Below, one piece after another: positions 1 to 10,493 of a stretch of DNA of 64,000 nucleotides. The stretch comes from Arion vulgaris. Lineage: Eukaryota; Mollusca; Gastropoda; Stylommatophora; Arionidae. The notes beneath the pieces are model-generated. The model saw only the letters and a program-made list of their open reading frames with translations. It was not told where the DNA came from and searched no databases. The stretch's first letter is position 1; each line of letters opens with the position of its first letter. Location: the NCBI GenBank assembly GCA_020796225.1, contig CM036762.1, forward strand, positions 12,388,414 to 12,452,413, in the 5' to 3' direction. The translations under genes were made by a program, and so were the position numbers.

Positions 1-1500
1 GTTTCTAATAGTCCCGGCTTAAAAAAATCATACCTCACATTGTTGCTCCCACTATTTTCCTTAACTCTGTACAGTTTGGGTACTAATAAAATCTAATTCA
101 TAATTGAGATGGTTATATGACTCCGGAACTAACCATATTTGTGTATTATTTATGCATTTAAATGCGTATAATATATGTTTCATAATGTAAAACATATGAT
201 ATTACCATCACAAATTTAAAAAAAAGGTATGGCGCATATGACTGATTTTTGCGTGAAAGCCTACTTACCGTTTCTAGAGTGCCCCTAGCCATTCAGGCGT
301 ACCTTCTCCGACTTCAGTGGCAAGAGCATGTCTTTATTACACCGACATTTCCGATAGGCCGCCATTTTGGATAATCTCTGCAGAGGTGTTTTCCCTTGCT
401 CTTGTCAAAAACCACACATTTGCTTATAAAATGGCATCTAATGACGTAATCTACTGTCCTGATCAAGACTATAAGTGCTTTGTCTTTATGGGCTGCTTAC
501 TAGACCAATTCTGCATCATTTTCTCTTATTTATTTATTATTTATTAATTGGTGTCTTTAAAATATGGAAATATTTAGAAGTTACAAATTTCTTGATTACT
601 GCTTTATATATTGTCCAAACAACTTCATGTTTGTATATATTGTGTAAATATGAAGGTACTAAATGACTGTGTTAATAGTTTTCACGATATATTTCATACT
701 TATTTTGTTCCCTCTTTGTAATTGTATAATTATTATAAATTTATATTAAACAGTTATTTTTAGCATCACCAAAATTAGGTCACAGATATCACAGGTTACA
801 TGACACTGATATTACAATCAGATATCTTGATAATACATTCAATTAGCTTTCCAACCATATATAACATGCATATTTTCAATTCATGGAGTGCATATGGCTT
901 CTAGTAATAGAGCAGACCTTCAAAAATAACAAAAAACCTTAAAAACCCATGAACGGGAGCCGTTGCGATGTATGTTAAGAAAATTTCCGTAAATGACAAG
1001 TTCTGATTTAACCTGTCGTGTTATTTTAATAAAAAAACACAAAGAAAACTAGATGACAGTTTTTCTTTACTGTTACAGAATACTTCAATAAAGCACAAAT
1101 AATGTATTCGGTGTATGTTATCTTTTCACGTTTTGCAAAAAAAAATCAATATATATATTTTTCATTGTAGGTTTAGAAATGTGATAAATTCTTGGCAATA
1201 CATATTTCTACACTCCATTTGTATAAGCTATCCTTAGAATAGATCACGAATTATGTCACGAATGAGGGTCTTTCTCGCTGAACACTACATCGTGGGAGAA
1301 ATATTTGAATGTGATCCATACGCACTGCCGTATTTAAGTATTCAGAATCGCATGATTTATTTAAGCATCAACAGTTGAAGTATTGAAATGTGACAGGGTT
1401 TCTAGAAGTGTCATTCTCCTACGCCAATATCTTATAATATGACTGGATTACGAATGTCAGACAAAGAATGGCCGAGTTTCTTATGATGTATTGTATGGGG
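1..1500. other. AT-rich DNA without a recognised gene
   Basis: Apart from the promoter-like stretch described at 263-449, I see no conserved protein, RNA gene or element end here. The short open frames around 317-666 have no recognisable motif, are AT-biased in composition and look like chance. If the minus-strand first exon at 263-395 is real, bases 1-262 would be the start of its first intron. Confidence 0.5.
263..449 (-). promoter_or_regulatory. Possible minus-strand promoter and non-coding first exon
   Basis: Read on the minus strand, a CRE-type site (TTACGTCA, complement of 442-449) lies just upstream of a TATA-like TTTTATAAG (431-423). About 35-160 bases further is a stretch ending in AAACG/GTAAGTAG, a strong splice-donor match with the exon ending at 269. 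The exon contains an ATG in good context (CCAAAATGGCGGCC, near 360) that opens only a nine-codon frame, so it would be a leader exon. The gene would run leftwards out of the window. All three signals occur by chance often, so this is an inference from their order and spacing, not a recognised gene. Confidence 0.22.
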
Positions 1501-1554
1501 TTCACAGCTGACCAGAGATGACAATGTGATGAAGGAAATCAAACGACGACCAAA

Positions 1555-1985
1555 TACATCTTTACACAAACTAAAACCAGTGTGGACTGAAATAATAATA
1601 AAAAATAAAGATCAGAATACTAAGAGCAAGCACATTCTAGACTTGTGTATATATAATTCATACAGAAGAGTCATCTGTACAGAAAAGAAAACACATATAT
1701 CTACCAAAGAACTAATTCAAAATTATAATACATTGACTGATGCTACAAAAAATAACTAATAATAATAAAGTATTTTTAAATGTAAAAAGACATGCCTGGT
1801 TGGAGGAAACAATTATAGTAGGAAGCACTCCAGCAAAAAAAAAGAGAAGAGAAAACTACGAGAAGATGGATCCTGGACGAGACTGGTGATGTGACCACAA
1901 CAACAGCAGAGCCGTGACATCTAGTCTATGAAAGAAAGCAATTCTGAAGAAGTTCTATGGTGACAAAGTTCTGCTGAGAAAAAGA
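1555..1985 (+). mobile_element. Decayed 3' end of a non-LTR retrotransposon
   Basis: This stretch is a decayed relative of the better copy at 8205-8945. Shared blocks are the text around 'agatcagaatactaagag', the codons for a YRRV motif, the AAAAGACATG block and the final 'tgacaaagttctgct'. In the better copy these encode the C-terminal part of a reverse transcriptase protein. Here the frame is broken and the conserved YGCEAW segment is lost. It has no intact coding capacity. Confidence 0.4.
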
Positions 1986-1989
1986 TAGT

Positions 1990-3340
1990 GTATAATAATA
2001 TTGCTTTGTGGAGCTGGTTTTATATTCTTCATATAGTATTGTTTTCTTAGAAGAAACTTTTATTACAGCCCGCTTGTATACTTTTGATCTCTAGCCAGTT
2101 CTTCCGCCTCCCCAATCTGGATGTTTAATGTTTCTAAAATGTACTGTTACCACAGTCATATTTGTTGGTCACTACCTAGTCTTCCAAAAGCTGTATCTTC
2201 TAGTATGTATTGATTTTGAAGAGTCAATATGAAATAATATTGAGATCATTCGATTTATAGGCATCAATCTTAGCAACATGGAAATACAAAAATGAGTAGA
2301 TAAAAGTGGTTATGATATACATTAAGAATACAGAAGACCACACACTCCATAGGTGTCTCTGAAATAGCATCTGGGAGGCAAGAATGGCAGAGAAGGATCT
2401 AGAGATTATGTTACTGTTCACATCAGTATCGATTTATAAGTTATCATAGTATGTGCTAGTTCAGTTCTCTTGTTATGTTATTTACAAGTGTTACTTTTAA
2501 ATCATTTACCAGTGTTTTACTTATATCATATTACAAGCACATTTCAAATCGGCGTCATGTTGACCATATCATCCATCTTGTACTGACGGTAAAACATAAA
2601 TAAGGACATAACTATATTCTCCAATATTTGTAGTTTTTTTTCCTTTAATTACACTCTAACAACCATTTGTGATGCCTTTCTTATATCTTGAACGAATTTT
2701 TCTCTCATTTTATATACTTCTGCTTGTATCGAATTTCATTATGAGTGTTCATTTCATATCATATACGACCGTTCTTCTCATATTGTTTTAGATTGCTGTT
2801 CTCTTACAATTTCCAATTATTCTTCTCATTCTAGCTGTAATAAAAAATAGTTAGATATAGACTTGCAATATATTGCGTTAAATTGTGCACAACATATGTT
2901 TTGTATGTACAGTTGTGTTGTATGTACAGTTGTGTTGTACTCAATTTGTCTCAACCTCCGCCCTCAATACGTTTATTGTTGCTATACATGCTCTGTTGAG
3001 GGACGATTTGATTCAAGTAGACATTTATGGTGGATGTTATCAGAATTCTAAGGATGTAATTTTGTTACATGTCAACTTTCATAGAGAATATAATTACAGG
3101 TAACGTCAAAGTTAAACTTTTATTTATTATTTCAAATTGTCTGAACCGATTTAAATTCCTGACCTCCTAATGTTGGTCACAACGTTTCAAGCGTCATCAT
3201 ATATCCTTCATTTATAATATAAATGAAATCATATATGTGTAGCTTCATCGTCTTTCCATTTTTTATGCTATTTGTGTCCCTCTTTCTAATGCATTTTTTA
3301 AAATTGTCTAGTCTATAATAGCGACGACTGCTCCAAAGAG
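1990..3340. other. No gene seen
   Basis: AT-rich sequence with no recognised coding, RNA or element signature. The only local structure is a perfect 17-bp tandem duplication (TATGTACAGTTGTGTTG, twice, about 2904-2937). Short open frames at 2224-2421 and 2863-3103 look random. Confidence 0.5.
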
Positions 3341-3344
3341 ATCA

Positions 3345-3875
3345 AAGATGATTGGCAATAGCAACCAGGAAGTTAATTAAACACTATGAAGAACATGTGA
3401 CAAAGCACCAGCAAAATATCAAAATTAAAAATACTGAGAACATGCATTTCTCCAGTGACTGCTTATGGTTGTGAATCATGGACGACTACACAAACAGCAA
3501 ATACTAAATCCAGTCCTTCGAAACGAAATGCCACAGAAAGATCCTACGAAGACCATGGACAGAAAGAAAAGAAGAACACTGATGTCCTCAAAGAATTGAA
3601 TGTTAAGGATCGTGGTCTGATAAACAATATACTATACAGAAAAATTAGATACTTTGGTCACATCAAGTGTCACAATTGCTGGAATAAATAATATTGGAGA
3701 GCAGGGTCCCAGGACGCAGAGGCAGACAAAGAAGAAGATGGCTACAAAATATTAAAGAAACCATGACTATGACCATCGACGAAGTGGGTGAACTTGTTAG
3801 AAAACAGAGTGAGTTTTAGATGCGCTGCAAAGAGAGCAACGTCATATAAGGGACAACACGCACCTTGATGATGAT
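3345..3875 (+). mobile_element. Non-LTR retrotransposon 3' end (RT C-terminus)
   Basis: The plus strand encodes a broken YGCESW ... IRYFGHIK segment (about 3455-3691), the usual C-terminal signature of EN-RT non-LTR elements. It is followed out of frame by a basic GRRGRQRRR-like stretch (about 3705-3735) and an acidic tail. The copy ends in a GATGATGATG run near 3870, matching the simple-repeat tails typical of RTE-like elements. It is 5' truncated, with stops and frameshifts. Neighbouring scraps at 1555 and 8205 are related families. Confidence 0.6.
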
Positions 3876-4361
3876 GGGTTATAACAAAATTATCACCATC
3901 ATATGGAAAATGTCAATTGTATTAATATATTACATGTAAAGCTTGTAAATGTCAAGCTTGTTTAGACCGTGTCCTCATTCTTCATCTAGGACTCGTAATC
4001 AGCTTACCATGCCAGAACACAGATAAGACCATATCTGCACTACACAGATGTTGTACTGATCTTTTTGTATGAGGGTGTCAAGTACACACTTTCTGTAAAA
4101 CATCTTGAAAATATAGGACATTGAGGACAAATGTCATGGTGTTGTAAGACTTTCTCGTCATATATTTGCTCGCTAAATGTACTTTGTACAAGACTAAAGT
4201 GGAGTTCCCAATTTAGTTCTCTACTAAATTTTAAGTCTGTGGTACTACACGAATTTTACTTGCGAGAAATTATCCAGTTTAGTGAAATTATGTGATCTAG
4301 ATTTTTGGGAGTATCATAATCTAACGACTACGAAGCTCTGATCAGGATATAAGAACATCAT

Positions 4362-4435
4362 CTTCTTCTTCTTCTTCTTCTTCTTCTTTGAAAGCTACAT
4401 ATCGACGTGTGTACCGATGTGTGTTCTTTTATATA
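4362..4435 (-). repeat. SINE-A tail fragment
   Basis: A (TTC)n run followed by 'gaaagctacatatcgacgtg' matches the 3' tail of the SINE-A family in reverse orientation. Better minus copies at 38939-39212 and 44025-44281 have the same order. Only the tail is left. It faces the plus-strand SINE-A copy at 4503-4776. Confidence 0.5.
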
Positions 4436-4502
4436 TATTCCTTCAGGTTATCAGGGATTGAGATAGGATTAGCAATCTAAATCTACGAGTGTGATTTAGA
4501 TA

Positions 4503-4776
4503 CCGAAACCGTCTGTGTGTTGCCGGGGCCTGCAAATGGCAGCAAAGAATAGTACCACTACAACTTACAATGCATGTCGTAAGAGGCGACTTATGTAGTC
4601 CGTATGGATGCTACCCTAGTAAAAAAAAAGTAGCGCATAAATAAGATGTGCTGGCCTAATTGTAGGCTCATAACTGGCCCAACGTACAATCGCTCTTACG
4701 CTCAGATCACATACAAATTACACAGAGTGGTTAACAAGTGGTTGATATGGAGCGTTTGAAGAAGAAGGAGAAAAAG
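4503..4776 (+). repeat. SINE-A copy
   Basis: A nearly full copy of a short interspersed element seen at least five times in this window. It has, in order, a TGTGTGTTGCCGGG-like head, the central block CATGTCGTAAGAGGCGACT, the pairs 'gatgtgctggcctaattgta' and 'aacgtacaatcgctcttacg', and a tail 'gatatggagcgtttgaagaa' running into a GAA-rich end. No tRNA-type A and B boxes are evident in the head, so the promoter class is unclear. It codes for nothing. Confidence 0.7.
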
Positions 4777-5089
4777 ATACGGAAACTGTAATAAAAATGT
4801 ACTAACTGTTACGTACAATTTCAGCACTTTGTTACATTAGGTAACTCTGAATTGAAAGACTTCTCTTTCTTTTTGTTGTCACACTGTTACCGATTTGTTG
4901 CCGGTTGTCATGATTTTTCAGGTTTTTTTTGACGCGCTTCTCTGGTGGTTTGGGTATTAATTATGGTTTTTGTTTTGGTGACAAGATTCTGCTTTTCATC
5001 ATTTTCGGGATCTTCCACTCGTCTTCTTTGCTGTTATTCTGTTGTAGAAGACTTTGTTTAGAGTGAATTTTGGGACTGGAAGACTAATA

Positions 5090-5355
5090 TACATATATTA
5101 GTGGTAAGGTGAGCCCACAGGTCCACTTAGAACGTAGAGGAATACGAAAAGAAGCGGAGGAGTACACTGGTTTATACGTTGTTATTCGGTAAAATCGAGG
5201 GTAGACGAAACAGAGGAAGACAGAGAGAGAAAATTTTGGATAGCCTGACTTATGGCACGGTAGAGCTTCAACATCTGAGTTGAAAGCAAACACCAACGAC
5301 AGAGGTTTGCGGAGATCCATGATCGCCTACTACAGCTGCCACGGCACCTGATGAT
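5090..5355 (+). mobile_element. RTE-like non-LTR element, 3' end
   Basis: The plus strand encodes a GKIEGRRNRGRQREKILDSL segment (about 5189-5250), followed out of frame by a DRGLRRSM-like motif and a CHGT-stop ending. This is the standard C-terminus of RTE-like EN-RT elements. The copy ends in TGATGATGATGAT (about 5350). Other copies are at 10085-10385 (plus) and 15130-15560 (minus). It is a 5'-truncated, frameshifted fragment. Confidence 0.65.
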
Positions 5356-5514
5356 GATGATTCATGGTCCCACTCCATAAGTTAGATAACCGGGGTTTAT
5401 ACTAGTGGCTTTTTATTGAAACACCAATGTCCTAACTCTCTTCTAACCGCTTGAGCATTCTATAATTCCAGCCTGGAGGACAATGAAGTCACATTTTGTC
5501 TGACTTTTATTCTT

Positions 5515-5775
5515 CATGTGACGTCTGTGGCCTAGGGGATAGTGACTCAGTCTATTAACCACGACGTTCTGAGTTCGAATCTCGCTGCGGACAGTTTGAT
5601 CTCAAATTGATTCGCTTGGATTTTTACAAAAGGACGGTAGTACCACCCGTTCAGAAAGCAATGGCAAACTACTGAACGTAGTAATGCCTAGAAAAATCGC
5701 AAACAGCGTTAAAATGCTTGGGTTGATTCGCAAAGTCCTGTAAAGGATATGCAATTAACTTTAGCTTCTATTCTT
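5515..5775 (+). repeat. tRNA-derived SINE (SINE-C)
   Basis: The head has a pol III-type A box (TGGCCTAGGGG, about 5529) and a B box (GAGTTCGAATC, about 5572) at tRNA-like spacing. The shared body follows: a GGATTTTTACAAAA block, 'caatggcaaactactgaacg', and a tail 'gtcctgtaaaggatatgc'. Copies occur at 14570-14962, 18237-18477, 40305-40530 and, fused to another SINE, at 53818. The tRNA resemblance is only in the head, so this is a SINE and not a tRNA gene. Confidence 0.7.
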
Positions 5776-5964
5776 CAAGCTCTCTGAAATTGGTGTCAGT
5801 AATTGATGCAACGATCTTGTCAACATAGCTTTACGGATCATGAAGGTACGCAACCTCCACACCACACCACTATTTATGATCTCGTCAGGAGGATCTAGTG
5901 TAACTATATGATTATTGCTTCTTTCTATTCACTTTATTTCTATATATAATGCACATATCACAAT

Positions 5965-6340
5965 GAAGTAAACTAGTTACGACAGAGATGAAATGTCTAC
6001 GCTAAATGCTGGGTGTAACAAGAAGAGATCGGTTGAGAAATGAAGACATCAGGAAAAAAGTGGGTACAACATCAGTACTAAATTTCATCAAGAAACAACA
6101 AATTAAATGGTTCGGCCACATAAGCAGATTACCAACAGACAGTGCACCTCAATGAGCAATGCTGCTCCGATACTATGGGTACAAAGCAAAAGGCCGGCCA
6201 CGCAAAAGATGAACCTCAGAGATAAGAGAGGCGACGAAAGAGACTATCTACGAAGCGCATACAAGGGCCCGTTTTAGAAATCTCTTCTTGATCTGACGCT
6301 GTGAAGCAAACATGATTCGAGAAAGAATGAAATATCACAA
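5965..6340 (+). mobile_element. Non-LTR retrotransposon C-terminal fragment
   Basis: The plus strand encodes, with stops and shifts, RLRNEDIRKKVGTTSVLNF..KQQIKWFGHISRLP, then KGRPRKR and a tail ending ARFRNLFLI-stop. This is a non-LTR element C-terminus of a family also present at 28875-29650 (minus), 39360-39780 and 45140-45430. It is 5' truncated and not functional. Confidence 0.6.
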
Positions 6341-7984
6341 TGATGTCTGCACACTAACAGTTATCACAAGACATCAACGTTATATCAACATACATTACAT
6401 GTACTATACAAAATATAACAAAACAAAGAAATGTCAGTAATAAACAACTTTTAATAGTTATAACTTTGTTATATTTTGTGAATACAAATCAATATTGACC
6501 AAAATAATCGTAGAACTTTAAAATAGATAACGACAATGAAAAGCAACAAACTTAAAACTAGAAAACAAACCTCTAATATGTCTATCTGTTTTTTACTGTA
6601 ACAAAGCATGAACTCGGACAGCATTGATATATGATTCTCCGATCACAAAAATGCACACAAAAATGAATCAATGTTTATAACTGATAGAATGTAAACGATG
6701 AAGTGGCATCTCAACAGAGTAGATCTAAACGTTAATTTGTCTTTTCCAATGTTACATATTCTGTGTAAGTAATATTTTTTTACTACCATTAATTCCACAA
6801 CATCTATATTCTTGCTTTCTTCTCAATTGAAAGCCGCGATTGTACAGTCGTTGCTGCACACATATTTTGAAGACATTTGTCTTCGGTTCTAAAAAAAATA
6901 GCTGTAACGAAATGTTGTTCCGACTCGCATCTCTCACTTCGGCACAACCTCAATTTGGAAAAGAGAAACATTGAGAAACAAATGCAGACATCGTGACGTT
7001 GATTGAGCACATCACGAGCTGTGTGGCGATGTTTCAGGCAAATAATGAAACTAATAAGAAGATTATGTAACTACGTTGTACCGAATGTCATGGGCGAATC
7101 CAGACAATATCGTTATGTCAGCGAGTGCTTTGTTACAGTAATCCATGAGCTGACCTGTGCGGCAAACTTTGGCAAGGTGGTGTTATTTCCCTGCGGGGAG
7201 AGGGGTAAAATCTGGTGCAATGTAGTAATTCCACTATTTTACCGCAGAGAGGGGTAAAATCTGTAGTATTCCTTATCTGGAGACCTTAACATAATCTCAA
7301 TACCGTTCTTCAAATAGATTGTCTGTAATGAAGAAACATCCATTATTTTACCTCTTCTTTGTGGCTTGAATGTAAGCCTTTCTTCAAGCATTGTTCATCA
7401 AAAGAACAACTATTTCAGCTAAATTCTTACAAATATTGAATTTTTTACGTTGTTTTAACCACTATTGTCTGCAGTCTCCCCAAATCATTTTGTATTCTTT
7501 TTAATATTACATATTTTTCTTAAATTTTAATCCTTTTGAGTTTGATCTTCCAAATGTATAGTTAATTATTTGGTACTAAGAATCTAAGCATATAAGCAAA
7601 TAACAATGCGTGATTTCAAGTCGGGTTAATATAACAAATAAAGATTTCTACTTATGATACTAGTACAAAATACATCTACAAAGTGAATTATAATTCATCG
7701 ACATGTATCACACATGAAGTAATTAACAGTTTAATGTGATCATAAAACAAAAAGTTCAAAAGTTAACAAGAATTGTTTTAGCTAGCTCGTGGTTTTCAGT
7801 GTAATAATCTAATGCTTGGCAATTATTCGTTTATTTTACAGAACTAACATTTACAGAGCTAGGTTATAACACACTATTTGCTTACATATTAACCAATTAA
7901 CTCTTGTGAGACAGTATTCTGGCTCGTGGTACATTTTAACATAACGCAAAACCAGTATACCGGCTTAATCACTGAACATTACAA
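6341..7984. other. No gene seen; local direct repeat
   Basis: AT-rich sequence without recognised genes. A direct repeat containing GAGAGGGGTAAAATCTG occurs at about 7198-7214 and 7248-7264, on either side of a CTATTTTACCGCAGAG segment. Short open frames at 6752-7257 have no recognisable motif. Confidence 0.5.
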
Positions 7985-8175
7985 TATACACAGAACCAGA
8001 CAGAAAAAGTGTAATGAGTACAAAGTAAGATGAAGACCACGCAAAAGATGGAGCCCTGGCATCAAGAACAGCCTTACTAAAATGTATATCAGTTTACAAA
8101 GTGCCTTAAAACAAGCACACACAAGATCACTACGTCCCCCCCATTTCAATAAAGAGGTATATGGTGGAAGAGAAG
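7985..8175 (+). mobile_element. Non-LTR element fragment
   Basis: Resembles the 3' coding end seen at 44480-44740: an 'agaccacgcaaaagatggag' (RPRKRW) block, then codons for a short acidic tail and a 'ggtggaagagaag' ending. It is too short and broken to assign to a clade. Confidence 0.35.
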
Positions 8176-8204
8176 AAAAAGATTACAACATACAGGAGTC
8201 CAGA

Positions 8205-8945
8205 TGTAAAAAAACAACAATTGGATTGATATTGAAATGTTAATGAAAAGGAAAATTGATAATGAAACAAACCATAATATCATTACTGGTGGCTGCCAAA
8301 AATAAAGTCAAACAAGACGATTGTTTTCAGCAAATATCATCTGCCTCTTGATATTTGCTGACACGTTCCATTATCATCAAATAGTCTCCACAATTGTTAT
8401 TGATTTTGAGTTATTAATAACATGGAAGAACAAATATGGCTTTACAATAAAATTATACAGCTCAGAACAGAATGGAACGGAACTGATAAGAAAACAAAGA
8501 TCAGAATACTAAGATCATGCATATTCCCAGTGGTAACGTATGGGTGTGAAGCATGGACATTTAATAGAGCAGTGGAAAAACATATATGTGATTTTGAATA
8601 TAAGTGTTACAGAAGAGTCCTTCATATATCTTGGATATAGAACAAATAGATCTATTCAGAAAGAACTCAAAATCAAAGAAAACTGGCTGATGCTACAAAT
8701 AAGAAAGAGAAAATTGAGATATTTTGGACATTTAAAAAGACATGAAGGGCTGGAGAAGACCATCATGGAAGGAGGCATACTGGCAAAGAGAAGAAGAGGA
8801 AGACCACGGAGAAGATGTAACTGATGGTTTGAACATGACAGCTGTAGAGGCAGGACATCTGGCCTATGAGAGAGAGAAATTAATTAGGACTGTTGGAGTG
8901 ACAAAGTTCTGCTCAGGACAAGCTATTTGATGATGCTGAATAACA
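8205..8945 (+). mobile_element. Non-LTR retrotransposon C-terminal region
   Basis: Two overlapping frames encode the RT C-terminal region: YGCEAWTF and YKCYRRVLHISW in one (8422-8640), then KLRYFGHLKRHEGLEKTIMEG and KRRRGRPRRR in another (8540-8824). A single frameshift near 8635 joins them. The 3' end is 'tgacaaagttctgctcagga'. The upstream RT catalytic part is absent. This is the best copy of the family also at 1555-1985. An unrelated perfect hairpin lies at its 5' side (8328-8360). Confidence 0.65.
8328..8360. repeat. Perfect 12-bp inverted repeat
   Basis: CAGCAAATATCA at 8328-8339 is perfectly inverted at 8349-8360, leaving a 9-base loop. I see no T-run or other terminator context and no neighbouring gene it would serve. 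Confidence 0.6.
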
Positions 8946-9007
8946 TGGATCTGTTGAATAATCTATATTTGTAACAAATTGCTGCTTCAGTGAAATTCTT
9001 CATATTC

Positions 9008-9715
9008 TACTTTGAACGCCTATATATCGACCACTTACTAAACAACTAAATAACTATATATGGTTTGCATATTATCGAGCCTAAGAATCATTGTACGTTG
9101 TGCCAGCTATACGCCTACAAGTAGGTCAGTACATCCGGAGGTCTCTGTAGAGATTATGTGCTAGTGCCAAAAGTATCAGGTTCACTCTCTCGTGAAGCCA
9201 TATGGATATTTTTCCAGAGATCCCTGATCTCTGCATAAGTGAGAACGAGTTACTAGTCATATCGGAGACGGACGATAAAACGTAGGTGCCGTGTTCAATT
9301 TGAGAACGTAAAAGAACCATTGACAGTTCAAAATCGAGAAGAGCACACTGAGAAGTCACTGCTCGGGCAACATTTATTAGAAAAATTAAAAATAAAATCT
9401 CTACAAAAATATCCTCACCATCTTCAAAATTACACCCGGGGATCCTCGCTGGTGCTACGGTGTTTGTGCACTGTAGCTGGGATCTTCCTGTGTAAGAAAC
9501 AGATTGGATGACGCATGGTTACTCACCGAAGTGCAATGATGATGGTGCTATTAATCAATCAGCACATCCGATTTCTGCGCCCCTTTTTATTTAGTAGAGT
9601 AGCTTCCCTAGGCTCCTACCTCAGTCGCCTCTTAGGACATGCCTTGCAGGTCGAGTGTTGCTATTATTGCACCCCCACCCCCTTGCGTGCTCCCGCAACA
9701 CACGGGCGACTTAAT
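9008..9715 (-). repeat. SINE-A copy split by a 421-bp insertion
   Basis: The tail half of a minus-strand SINE-A lies at 9008-9137 and its head half at 9559-9715; both match the family order in other copies. The break is flanked by the same 12 bases, TCAGYACATCCG (9126-9137 and 9559-9570). Uninterrupted copies carry this motif once, at the same internal position, so it is a target-site duplication. Confidence 0.65.
9138..9558 (-). mobile_element. Unidentified 421-bp insertion with 12-bp target duplication
   Basis: The segment interrupts the SINE-A copy and is bounded by a 12-bp duplication, so it arrived as one event. It lacks terminal inverted repeats and a clear poly-A. On the minus strand it holds an open frame of 77 codons (9359-9126) that runs out into the SINE; the frame has mixed hydrophobic and polar composition but no motif I recognise. 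An AATAAA-like site occurs on the minus strand near 9375. It could be a retroposed transcript or a short non-autonomous retroelement. I cannot name it. Confidence 0.45.
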
Positions 9716-10084
9716 TGCTAAACTTGACGTCCCAATCAACACGGTTCTGGATATAGTTGATGAATCAATGAATCAGGAACAAGCAGAACAGTGAATCAGG
9801 AACGCATTTTTGTATAATAAGATTTAACATGAGAAGACTAATGAGACGATGGTCCGCCAGCAACGTAAAAATCTAAATAAAACATGCTACAAAAATACAT
9901 GGAAATGTTCAACAAACCTAAACAATAAAAAGGCTTTAATTTTAAACTAACGTCTACATTGTATACATTTTAAAAAAATATGTATTATAATGATAAAATA
10001 GTAATGAAACATGTTGCAATAGAAAGGTATACATTTCTGAAAGATGATTATGTTTTAAATAAAAGTTGAATATATTTGAGGTTA

Positions 10085-10385
10085 ACTAATGTGGAGGTGC
10101 TGAATGAGGTCGAGACACAGAGAAAGATTGTCATCAATATAAGAAAAAGGCAGCCATCATTTTTCGGGTATGTGATGACAAATGGCGGTTTAGAACATAT
10201 TGTAAGAACTGGTAAAATCGAGGGAAACGAGACAGAGAAGACAAAGTGAAAATGTTGGATATCCTGACTTCAGGTCACGGAAGAGCGTCAACATCTGAGA
10301 TGATAGCACACACCAGAGACAGAGATTTGTGGAGGCCCATGCTCGACTACACCAGACGGCACGGCACCTAATAATGATGAATATA
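10085..10385 (+). mobile_element. RTE-like non-LTR element, 3' end
   Basis: Encodes EVETQRKIVINIRKRQPSFF and GYVM, then GKIEG, then a frameshifted remainder ending in a short AATAATGATG tail. It is closely related to 5090-5355 and 15130-15560. It lies directly downstream of the stop codon of the minus-strand SDR gene in the opposite orientation. Confidence 0.6.
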
Positions 10386-10493
10386 TTTGATATAACATAA
10401 TATTTAAAATGTTTTCTTTTTTTTCAACGGTTACGTACTCAAAAAAGAGAAACTTTTCTAAAGAAAATAACACAACTTTTAAGTAATGTTCAG

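Noticed and set aside
2224..2421. 65-codon minus frame with hydrophobic segment
   Set aside because: AT-rich, no homologous motif, no gene signals; likely chance.
5529..5590. tRNA gene at the SINE-C head
   Set aside because: Only the A/B-box region is tRNA-like, no full cloverleaf is kept, and the same head recurs in dispersed SINE copies.
8328..8360. Perfect hairpin as a terminator or regulatory RNA
   Set aside because: No adjacent gene, no U-run and eukaryotic context; listed only as an inverted repeat.
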